Positions 35,793 through 43,303 of a stretch of 64,000 nt of DNA are shown here, piece by piece. Below the pieces are notes generated by a model, which had not been told where the DNA came from, ran no database searches, and saw only the letters and a list, made by a program, of their open reading frames with translations. Source of the stretch: Pedobacter ginsenosidimutans (GTDB lineage Bacteria > Bacteroidota > Bacteroidia > Sphingobacteriales > Sphingobacteriaceae); the NCBI RefSeq assembly GCF_001442625.1, contig NZ_LMZQ01000028.1:1-64000 (forward strand). Direction: 5' to 3'. The stretch's first letter is position 1. Every line of letters begins with the position of its first letter. A program made the position numbers and the translations under genes.

Positions 35793-36377
35793 TTAATTCA
35801 GTTGTTTCGATAAGTTGATGAGGTTATTGAAGGTTAAATTGGCGCTATTTATACAGTGTTTATAATCTGCCTCAGCAACCGCTTGGTTTATTACAGAGAC
35901 AAATATTTTCCATTTTGCACTCAGCTCATCGCCGTAAACACCATAATAATTTAGGCCTCCTTCCTGGTCTTTAAAATTTGGATTGGCTAAAATATGCCTT
36001 TTAATAACGTTTCCGCCCAATGTAGCCCCTTCTAACACATAAAGCGCACCTAAAACTTCAGCAGTATTTTTTTCTGGAACAAACAGTTCAAAATCTAAAC
36101 CGGGCAATGTTAAACTATCTATATTCCAATATTTTAAGTCTTCTTCCAAAGCAGTGAGTTTCAATCTGCTTTTCATTTCCAATTGCTCGGCAATAGCTGC
36201 ATCCAGCATATTGGCGAGCGTATTCTCTAATTTCTGGTGAATAATATAATTAATGGTCAACAGCTTTTTATACTGTTCAATGCTTAAAGAATTGTTCATA
36301 ATCTCATTCACAAACATTAAGGATTCTAATGTTTTGTGCTTTTCTGCTGTTTCAGTTCTCAATAAATTGGCAATCAT
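35793..36377 (-). CDS. Heme oxygenase (biliverdin-producing, BphO-like)
   Basis: 194 aa, all-helical. The N-terminal TAEKHKTLESLMF carries the proximal heme ligand His14. The distal helix contains LGALYVLEGATLGGNVIKRHI, the usual Gly-rich heme-oxygenase motif. It would open heme to biliverdin, the chromophore of bacteriophytochromes. It is the third gene after a bacteriophytochrome and a response regulator on the same strand (74 bp gap), which supports the chromophore role over iron scavenging, though a heme-uptake operon is also close by. Confidence 0.88.
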   Translation of the reverse strand: MIANLLRTETAEKHKTLESLMFVNEIMNNSLSIEQYKKLLTINYIIHQKLENTLANMLDAAIAEQLEMKSRLKLTALEEDLKYWNIDSLTLPGLDFELFVPEKNTAEVLGALYVLEGATLGGNVIKRHILANPNFKDQEGGLNYYGVYGDELSAKWKIFVSVINQAVAEADYKHCINSANLTFNNLINLSKQLN

Positions 36378-36451
36378 ATCAGGGAGTTTAATTATTAAAA
36401 AGAAAAGATCCGGATTTAATACCCGGATCTCTCCATATGTTTTTATGAAAT

Positions 36452-36871
36452 TTAATTTAACCTCAAATGTTGGTTAAACCAAAAATCGTGTACAGAATGC
36501 ACGCATTTAAGCAGGTTCTCATAACCATCGGGTTTGGTAAGATAGGCATTGGCACCAAACTCTATTGATGCTTTTACATCGTCAGGATTATCTGATGTAG
36601 AGAATAAGATTACGGGTATCGTTTTAAGATAAGGAATATCCCGTATAAATTTTAACAGATCTAGTCCCGATAAGCCAGGCAGATTCAAATCAAGCAAAAT
36701 TAATTTAGGCTTGGTTTTACTTTCAGCAAAATGCTGAAGTTTTTGTAATGCTTCCGCCCCATCTTCAATTATAGTTAAATTAAGGGTATCCTTAACCTCT
36801 TGTACAGCACTTTGCATAAAAAATGCATAGTCCATATCATCCTCAACATAAAATATATCTGGTGTTTTCAT
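36452..36871 (-). CDS. Single-domain response regulator (Rcp-type)
   Basis: 139 aa CheY-like receiver without output domain. The acidic pocket is in YVEDDMDYAF, the phosphoacceptor Asp in LILLDLNLPGLSGLDLL, the switch Thr/Ser in ILFSTSDN, and the Lys in AYLTKPDGY. This type is the standard partner of bacterial phytochrome kinases. The gene starts one base after the kinase gene stop, so it is translationally coupled to it. Confidence 0.92.
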   Translation of the reverse strand: MKTPDIFYVEDDMDYAFFMQSAVQEVKDTLNLTIIEDGAEALQKLQHFAESKTKPKLILLDLNLPGLSGLDLLKFIRDIPYLKTIPVILFSTSDNPDDVKASIEFGANAYLTKPDGYENLLKCVHSVHDFWFNQHLRLN

Positions 36872-36872
36872 T

Positions 36873-39086
36873 TTATCTGTTTTTAAAAGCTACAAAAAAG
36901 GTAGATCCTACATTTAACTTACTCTCAAACCAAACCCTACCATTATGTTTTTCTACAACTCTTTTTACAATTGCTAGTCCCACTCCTGTTCCTTCTATAT
37001 CCTTAACATTGTCCATACGCTTAAAAAGCTCAAAAACCCTGTCGTAATAGCGGTTGTCTATTCCTATTCCATTATCTTTAACTGCATAGATGGTCTCTCC
37101 TCCATCAATATAAGCTGAAACCTCTACTTTGGGTTTATCTACCATGGCAGAGTATTTTACCGCATTACCAATCAAGTTTGTGAAAACCTGCGCTATCATG
37201 GTCTTATCTCCTTTTATGTTTGGGAGTTGCCCCAAAACTAATTCAGTACGGTCTGCTTTAAAGGCCGACCACACTTCACTTCTTATTTCTTTTAACAGCG
37301 ATTCTATATCAACTGTTTCAAAATTTATTTCAGAACGGCCAACTCTTGCTAAATTTAGGATCTCTTTAATTAAGAAATTCATTTTATCAGCGCCTATTAA
37401 AATCCTACTCAACATTTTTTTGCCATTTTCATCAATGCTCTTATTTTTAAGCATAAGCTCAGCATAAGTTTTTATCGAAGTTAATGGTGTTCTTAAATCG
37501 TGCGAAACCGTATAGCTAAACGTATCTAATTCTTCATAAGCCGCCTGTAGCTTTTCGTTAAGGAGCCTAATTTCGTTGGCCTTTTTATTGATGTCGGTAA
37601 TAATAATTTCACGTATCCTTAAAACGGAAGCAATTTCTTCAGCCATCCATTTTTCAGATGTATTATTAACTACCTGTGACCAGATTTCGAAAGACTTACG
37701 GGGAGATAGGCTTAACAAGCCATTTTCTGAAGGAACTACAGCTTTTTCAGGGTTTCCAGCCCAATTCACAGTGGTAATGATTTCGGGTTTAAACCAGATG
37801 ATCATTTCGCCCATTTCTTTATTGAGCATACAAGAAAGAAGTCCGGAGGCTATTGACTTGTATTTTTTAGCTGGAGAATGGATTTCAGACAACCGATGGG
37901 TATAATATATCGATTCATCATTGGTTGTTTTTAACCATTCAACGAGTTCTATTATTTCTTCTTCTGATGGTACATTTCCAATAGTTTTAAGTTCGTTTTC
38001 GAAAATAATGGCCACACCCGAAGCTTTGGTTGCATCTAAAATGGTTCTTTTGTGAGTAGTTATGGCCTCAACTAAATACTTATCACGGTTTAAATGTTCT
38101 AAAAGAACATTGGCAGTACTTTTAAACTGCTCAATAACCTCTGCATCTTCTTCTTCCTGGCGGTATTCTAATGCTGAGGAAAGGATCTGTCCGATTAACT
38201 TAGCACCTTCTCTGGCTTTATAGTCTATAAACTTAGGACTATAGTTATGGCAGGCTATTAACCCCCATAATTCGCCGTGAGCGATTAAGGATATACTAAA
38301 ACTCGAATGAACACCCATATTCTTGAGATATTGAATATGTATAGGCGATACGGCGCGTAAGCCACCATTGGTTAAATCGAGCGCTTCGTTTTCTTTAAAA
38401 GTTAGAATTGGCGAATCAGTTTTGTTTACATCGGCAATTAACCTGGTCAGATTTAGTTTATAAAGCACCCGGGCCTGTTTAGGAATATCAGATGCGGGGT
38501 AATGCAACCCAAAAAATGGTTCTAAATCTGCTTCTTTTTCTTCTGCTACAACTTCGCCATGACCGTCATCTAAAAATTTATAGATCATAATCCGATCGTA
38601 ATTGATGAGTTTTTTTACTTCTTGAGCAGCACCTTTTAACAAAGCTGAAATACTTTTTCCCTGAAGCATTGAAGAGGCAGAACGGCCTATAGAACTCTGA
38701 ATGTCGAATTGTAAGGTTACTGGTTCAAATTCCAATAACCACTCACTTTCTGATGAAGAAATAATCAGATAAAAAGAAAGGCCATTAATTTCAACAGGAT
38801 GGGGACTAATTGCATCAAAGCTTTTACGGATAATACCTAGCTTAATCAGCTCTTCGATATGAAACGCTGGATCTTGTTGTTCAATAAATTGGTTTAAGAC
38901 CGAAAGTTGTTTGTTTAATAGGTTTTTAGCTTCTTCCGCTAAAAACACTGCTACATTTTCACTGATGTAGGTAATGGATAGGCTGTTCTTATCAACTGCT
39001 ATTAAAAAGCCATGTGATTGAATTTTACCAGGAATATGAATGGGTTCTTTATCGCAGTTGCTTAGGTCAACAGAAAATTTAGTCAT
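36873..39086 (-). CDS. bphP: Bacteriophytochrome histidine kinase
   Basis: 737 aa red/far-red photoreceptor kinase. PAS domain (about 15-115) with the biliverdin-binding Cys11 in SNCDKEPIHIPGKIQSHG. GAF domain (about 140-310) with YDRIMIYKFLDDGHGEVVAE and the chromophore motif PASDIPKQAR. PHY domain (about 320-500). HisKA with phosphorylatable His in YTVSHDLRTPLTSIKTY (about residue 535). HATPase with NLIGNAVKYS, DNGIGI and GTGVGLAIVK. The usual catalytic elements are all present. It heads an operon with the response regulator and the heme oxygenase. Confidence 0.95.
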   Translation of the reverse strand: MTKFSVDLSNCDKEPIHIPGKIQSHGFLIAVDKNSLSITYISENVAVFLAEEAKNLLNKQLSVLNQFIEQQDPAFHIEELIKLGIIRKSFDAISPHPVEINGLSFYLIISSSESEWLLEFEPVTLQFDIQSSIGRSASSMLQGKSISALLKGAAQEVKKLINYDRIMIYKFLDDGHGEVVAEEKEADLEPFFGLHYPASDIPKQARVLYKLNLTRLIADVNKTDSPILTFKENEALDLTNGGLRAVSPIHIQYLKNMGVHSSFSISLIAHGELWGLIACHNYSPKFIDYKAREGAKLIGQILSSALEYRQEEEDAEVIEQFKSTANVLLEHLNRDKYLVEAITTHKRTILDATKASGVAIIFENELKTIGNVPSEEEIIELVEWLKTTNDESIYYTHRLSEIHSPAKKYKSIASGLLSCMLNKEMGEMIIWFKPEIITTVNWAGNPEKAVVPSENGLLSLSPRKSFEIWSQVVNNTSEKWMAEEIASVLRIREIIITDINKKANEIRLLNEKLQAAYEELDTFSYTVSHDLRTPLTSIKTYAELMLKNKSIDENGKKMLSRILIGADKMNFLIKEILNLARVGRSEINFETVDIESLLKEIRSEVWSAFKADRTELVLGQLPNIKGDKTMIAQVFTNLIGNAVKYSAMVDKPKVEVSAYIDGGETIYAVKDNGIGIDNRYYDRVFELFKRMDNVKDIEGTGVGLAIVKRVVEKHNGRVWFESKLNVGSTFFVAFKNR

Positions 39087-39196
39087 ATGTATTTTAATCT
39101 TGCGGCATATTTAATTTCACGAATTAACAAATATTAATCCTCTTTTTAGAATCTCTCTATTTTGGTAAATTCGGTTTTGAGATTTATTTTTTATTA

Positions 39197-39204
39197 TATA
39201 TTTG
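39197..39204 (+). promoter_or_regulatory. Promoter of the second response-regulator gene
   Basis: TATATTTG matches TAnnTTTG, with TTTTG at 39175-39179 (17-nt spacer). It gives a leader of about 20 nt before the TTG start at 39231. Confidence 0.6.
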
Positions 39205-39230
39205 TTTGAAATTTAAAAATCATCTCAACT

Positions 39231-39599
39231 TTGGCAAAGAAGAATATTTTGGTTATTGAAGATAACCATGCAATCCTTGATGTTATAACCCTTATTTTAG
39301 AAAGCGAAGCTTTTAACGTTGATGGACTAAACAAAGGTGCTGATTTTATTGACCATGTTCAGAATTTTAATCCAGATGTAATAATTATGGATATTATGCT
39401 CCCTGACGCTGACGGAAGGCTACTTTTAAAAGAACTTAAAGCTACCGCAGCTACACAACATATTCCCGTTTTAATGATTTCGGCCCGTTATAATGCCAAC
39501 AACTATACTTTAGATGGAATAGAAGCTGATGACTTTATGGCCAAGCCATTTAATATCGACGAATTGATGGACAAGATTTATGCTTTGCTGAGAAAATAG
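39231..39599 (+). CDS. Single-domain response regulator
   Basis: 122 aa CheY-like receiver with TTG start. Motifs are LVIEDNHAILD, phosphoacceptor Asp in DVIIMDIMLPDADGR, LMISAR and FMAKPFNIDEL. There is no output domain. It is divergent from the phytochrome operon (144 bp between starts) and may take phosphate from that kinase or another. It is convergent with mscS. Confidence 0.9.
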   Translation: MAKKNILVIEDNHAILDVITLILESEAFNVDGLNKGADFIDHVQNFNPDVIIMDIMLPDADGRLLLKELKATAATQHIPVLMISARYNANNYTLDGIEADDFMAKPFNIDELMDKIYALLRK

Positions 39600-39603
39600 C
39601 TTT

Positions 39604-40410
39604 TTACTCGTCCATACCAGGTAATTTTATTCCTCCCAGTTTTAGGTTTTTCATCAGCACTTCCAAAAAAGAAAGTTTAGTATCTGTAAAACCATGTGCT
39701 TTAACCCAAACATTTAAACTTACTTTAAATCCACTATCTTCTAAAGCAGACACACCAATTCGCCTTTCGGGTGTTTTGAGACAATCTTTAAATTCATCGA
39801 CAGTTTTATTGAAAACATTTACGATCTGTTCATAATCGATACCATAGCTAAACTTCATTTCAATATCCAACCTCCTGCTGCCTTCTCTGCTGATATTGAT
39901 AATCACTTCGTTTGATAATTTGCCATTTGGAATAACTACCGTTCTGTTATCGAATGTTTTAACAATAGTATAAAATATCTGGATCGATGTTACGGTCCCT
40001 TCCTGACTTTGTGCAATGATATTATCGCCAACAACGAAAGGTTTTAACAGTAAAATCAATACACCACTGGCAAAATTTTGTAGTGTACCCGATAAAGCCA
40101 AACCTGCCGCAACGCCAATACCACCAATAAGTACCGTCAAAAAAGTAAGCTGAATGCCAATAATCTGCATTACGGTAAGTACCAGTAAAACCCTTAAGGT
40201 AATGAGTATTAAACTGGTTAAAAATGGCCGCAGTGACGGATTTATATCTTTACGGTGCATACCACCCTGCATCCATCTTCCCAGTAGCTTAATTAGCCAT
40301 AAGCCTAAAATAAGTAGTACTATGCCTAAAATTACAGATGGTCCTTTATCAATTATCCAATCGTAGGCCTTATCGTAAAAATGCTCGATATTACTGACAT
40401 CAGTCTTCAT
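39604..40410 (-). CDS. mscS: Small mechanosensitive channel, MscS family
   Basis: 268 aa. Three N-terminal membrane helices (about 25-45, 65-85, 92-125), the third being the Gly/Ala-rich pore helix with GGIGVAAGLALSGTLQNFASG. A beta domain follows (VGDNIIAQSQEGTVTSIQIFYTIVKTFDNRTVVIPNGKLSNEVIIN) and a cytoplasmic vestibule. It releases solutes upon hypo-osmotic shock. The downstream and upstream gene order suggests an environmental stress cluster. The start fits the usual short N-terminus. Confidence 0.92.
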   Translation of the reverse strand: MKTDVSNIEHFYDKAYDWIIDKGPSVILGIVLLILGLWLIKLLGRWMQGGMHRKDINPSLRPFLTSLILITLRVLLVLTVMQIIGIQLTFLTVLIGGIGVAAGLALSGTLQNFASGVLILLLKPFVVGDNIIAQSQEGTVTSIQIFYTIVKTFDNRTVVIPNGKLSNEVIINISREGSRRLDIEMKFSYGIDYEQIVNVFNKTVDEFKDCLKTPERRIGVSALEDSGFKVSLNVWVKAHGFTDTKLSFLEVLMKNLKLGGIKLPGMDE

Positions 40411-40434
40411 AAACTAGGATTTTGCTTCTAATTA

Positions 40435-40587
40435 TTAAGATTTTTTATGTTTAACGTGAGCATCTTTAGTTACATTTACTTTTTTTGCATCTTTGGCTGA
40501 TGTTACTTTATCATCAGCACCTTTAGCTTTTGCATTTTTCGGTGCGGTAGCCTTGCTACTTTCTGCCGGTGTTTTAGAATTTTTCAT
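40435..40587 (-). CDS. Small Lys/Ala-rich basic peptide
   Basis: 50 aa, ATG at 40585-40587, TAA at 40435-40437. Composition is Lys about 28 percent with many Ala, Ser, Thr and Asp (MKNSKTPAESSKATAPKNAK at the start). No hydrophobic core is visible, so it is probably disordered and might bind nucleic acid. It sits between mscS and the SpoIIAA-like gene, 12 bp from the latter's stop. I do not recognise a family; the start and stop fit the spacing of a real gene. Confidence 0.5.
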   Translation of the reverse strand: MKNSKTPAESSKATAPKNAKAKGADDKVTSAKDAKKVNVTKDAHVKHKKS

Positions 40588-40599
40588 CTTTTTTAATCG

Positions 40600-40968
40600 T
40601 TAATCTTCAGCATTGAGCCAGGCCTTTGCCTCTTCTATCTCTTCGGGTTTAAAGCCTTTAGATTTACCTGGCGTAGCCACTGTGAAAATATCGGTAAACC
40701 ACTCTACTCCTTTTTCGGCGCTTACCACGGCTATTTTTTTCCATTTGGTGAAATTTTCCAAACCCGCTTTAACATCCTGTACCCAGGCACCCGCAGTAAA
40801 GTTTTTTACATCAGTTTCTAAAACGAGCAGATACCTGATTTCCTTAAATCGCTCAGCGGTTCTTTTCAAACCTGTTAATAAAACACTCTTTACATCATCG
40901 CTTGTCACTTCTCCGGTAGCCCTTACGCCAAAAATATGATCTGGTAGTCCTGTTATTTCTGTTAGCAT
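40600..40968 (-). CDS. SpoIIAA-like (STAS superfamily) protein
   Basis: 122 aa. It has the alternating beta/alpha pattern of the SpoIIAA-like family (PF11964 type): IFGVRATGEVTSDDVKSVL, RYLLVLETDVKNFTAGAWVQD, KKIAVVSAEKGVEWFTDIF and FKPEEIEEAKAWL. No phosphorylatable Ser of the true anti-anti-sigma type can be assigned. The role is unknown; relatives are common in stress clusters. It is upstream of the basic peptide and mscS on the same strand, so all three may be co-transcribed. Confidence 0.82.
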   Translation of the reverse strand: MLTEITGLPDHIFGVRATGEVTSDDVKSVLLTGLKRTAERFKEIRYLLVLETDVKNFTAGAWVQDVKAGLENFTKWKKIAVVSAEKGVEWFTDIFTVATPGKSKGFKPEEIEEAKAWLNAED

Positions 40969-41108
40969 AATTATTTCATTTATTTAAGAACACACTAATT
41001 CACCAAGATGTTTGCCATTTAAATAAATTAGGAAAAGTTGAGTGGCAACAAAAACACTATCTTACTGATACTGTTATACAAACTATATTTATAAAATAAA
41101 ATAATCTT

Positions 41109-42227
41109 ATGAAAACTAACTGGTTAAAACCTGCTTCATTTATTTGTGCTGTAGCTGTTTTTATTGCTGCTTGTACAGGCGGAACAAAAACGACTACTAT
41201 TACAGATTCGACCATAACCGACTCTACATCAACAACAGTATTAAAACCTGCCGGACCTCCTCCCGAGTGGGGAAAAACAATAAAGCCAGAAATGCAGGCT
41301 GTAATAGAAAAATTAAATAGCTATGGAGATAAGCCTTTAGAAACTTTAAGTGCTGCCGATGCACGCAAAAATCATACACCAACCGATGCGGTAACGGATT
41401 TGGCAAAACAAAACAATATAACGGTGCCAGCTGCAAAAGTAGATACCATAGGGAAAGATATTGATGTTAGCGGAGGCAAAATCCATCTGCGTATTTATAC
41501 ACCAAAAGCAGGCAGCGGGCCTTATCCATTAATTGTTTATTACCACGGTGGTGGTTTCGTTATTGCCAATTTAGATGTTTATAATGCATCTGCACAGGCT
41601 TTGGCCGAGCAGGTTAGTGCAATTGTGGTTTCTGTAGCTTACCGCTTAGCACCCGAAAATAAGTTCCCAACTGCACATAACGATGCTTTTACAGCTTACG
41701 AATGGGCCATTAAAAATGCGGTAGATTTAAAAGCCGATCCAGCTAAAATTGCAGTTGTTGGCGAAAGTGCAGGTGGAAATTTAGCAGCAAATGTATCTAT
41801 TATGGCCAGAGACAAACACATTATGCTTCCTGTGCACCAGGTTTTGATCTATCCCATTGCTCAGGCAGATATGAACACCGAATCTTATAAAATGTATGAA
41901 AAAGCAAAACCGCTGAACAAGGCAATGATGGGCTGGTTTACAGAGAAATATCTAACTACAATGATTGAAGCGCAGGACCCTAAAATATCATTGGTTAATG
42001 CCAATTTAAATGGACTTCCGTCAACAACTATTATTACAGCTGAAATAGATCCTTTACATGATGATGGTGTAATACTCGCTAATAAATTGAAAGCTGCCGG
42101 GATAAAAGTTGACAGTAAAAATTATGAAGGCGTAACACATGAATTTTTTGGTATGGCACTGCTTGTACCAGAAGCGAAAGCGGCCCAGGCTTATTCCGCT
42201 GATCAATTGAAAGCTGCTTTTAAATAA
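41109..42227 (+). CDS. Alpha/beta hydrolase (hormone-sensitive-lipase type), lipoprotein
   Basis: 372 aa. The lipobox FIAAC gives acylated Cys22, followed by a Thr/Ser linker. The catalytic domain has the oxyanion motif HGGGF (146-150), the nucleophile elbow GESAGG (Ser220), Asp in TAEIDPLHDDG and His in GVTHEFFG. This is the bacterial hormone-sensitive-lipase (family IV) esterase layout. The natural ester is unknown. It is an isolated gene, divergent from the SpoIIAA-like gene by 140 bp. Confidence 0.9.
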   Translation: MKTNWLKPASFICAVAVFIAACTGGTKTTTITDSTITDSTSTTVLKPAGPPPEWGKTIKPEMQAVIEKLNSYGDKPLETLSAADARKNHTPTDAVTDLAKQNNITVPAAKVDTIGKDIDVSGGKIHLRIYTPKAGSGPYPLIVYYHGGGFVIANLDVYNASAQALAEQVSAIVVSVAYRLAPENKFPTAHNDAFTAYEWAIKNAVDLKADPAKIAVVGESAGGNLAANVSIMARDKHIMLPVHQVLIYPIAQADMNTESYKMYEKAKPLNKAMMGWFTEKYLTTMIEAQDPKISLVNANLNGLPSTTIITAEIDPLHDDGVILANKLKAAGIKVDSKNYEGVTHEFFGMALLVPEAKAAQAYSADQLKAAFK

Positions 42228-42403
42228 GCGTTTTAACCACAGATGGGCATAGATAAACACGGATATTCGTATCTGTGTCTAATCCTTTATATCTGTGGTT
42301 AAATTATTTTTCGAATTTGCCTAACTACTACATTGCCTCAAGCCCCAGATGTATTTCTGGTTGTAGTACAACCCTGCCACATTACACTAACCGCTAAACC
42401 TAA

Positions 42404-43174
42404 CTATGCTCCTTTCTTCGAACCCAAACTCTGCATCAATTGATCATAAAGATCATCGCTTGTAGCTTTTTGTGGTTTCATCTTTTTAACCGTTGCCCGT
42501 TTGCCTTTAGACTTTGCTTTGATAATCTTCAATAATTCGCTACTGTAATCATCTTTAAAGGCGCTTAAGTCGAATTTGGAACTGTATTGTTTAATCAGGG
42601 CCAAGCCCACATCCATTTCTTTTTTGGTGATGGTAATATCATCAACCTTATTAATTTCTGATAAACTCCTTATTTCCTGCTCAAACCTGATTTTAGTAAT
42701 CACAATTACATGCTCCATGGGATGGATAACACAAAGATTTTCTGTATTCCGCAGTACAAATCTGGCCACTCCGGCCTTACCCGATTTCTCTAAGGCCTTT
42801 AGCAATAATCCATAAGCTTTCTTGCCCTGCTTTTCAGGCTCGGTGTAATAAGAAGTTTCATAATAAATAGGATTAATCTCTTTTATATCAACAAAGTTCT
42901 CTAATTCAATAATTTTGGTTTTTTCTGGTGCAGCCTCTTCAAAATCGTGTTTGTCTAGCACAACATACCTGTCTTTTAAAAAATAGCCTCTAACAATCTT
43001 CTCATAAGGCACTTCTTTATGGGTGTTTTCATTCACCCTTAAAAATTTAATCTTTGCGTGATCACGCTCATCGAGCATATCTAAATCGAGATTACTATTC
43101 TGGACAGCAGAAAACAACTTAATTGGAATGTTCACCAAACCAAATCCAATAGAACCTTTCCATATTGATCTCAT
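42404..43174 (-). CDS. ku: Ku protein of bacterial non-homologous end joining
   Basis: 256 aa from the ATG at 43172-43174 (MRSIWKGSIGFGLVNIPIKL), the canonical start of bacterial Ku; the frame upstream to 43198 adds eight residues. Ku-core beta-barrel elements follow (VPYEKIVRGYFLKDRYVVL, YYTEPEKQGKKAYGLLLKAL, TENLCVIHP). A Lys-rich tail (SKGKRATVKKMKPQK) is also typical. Ku homodimers hold broken ends and recruit LigD; no ligase D gene is in this window. It is convergent with the esterase gene and divergent from the glycosyltransferase fusion. Confidence 0.94.
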   Translation of the reverse strand: MRSIWKGSIGFGLVNIPIKLFSAVQNSNLDLDMLDERDHAKIKFLRVNENTHKEVPYEKIVRGYFLKDRYVVLDKHDFEEAAPEKTKIIELENFVDIKEINPIYYETSYYTEPEKQGKKAYGLLLKALEKSGKAGVARFVLRNTENLCVIHPMEHVIVITKIRFEQEIRSLSEINKVDDITITKKEMDVGLALIKQYSSKFDLSAFKDDYSSELLKIIKAKSKGKRATVKKMKPQKATSDDLYDQLMQSLGSKKGA

Positions 43175-43303
43175 AGTTAAATATTTACTTACTAACAAGT
43201 GTCCAAATCAGATTGTTTTGGCTTTATTAAGCGTAAATTGAGGAAATCACAAACTATTTAGATAATACAATGTTATTTAAGTATCAACCCTATTTGAATA
43301 CAT

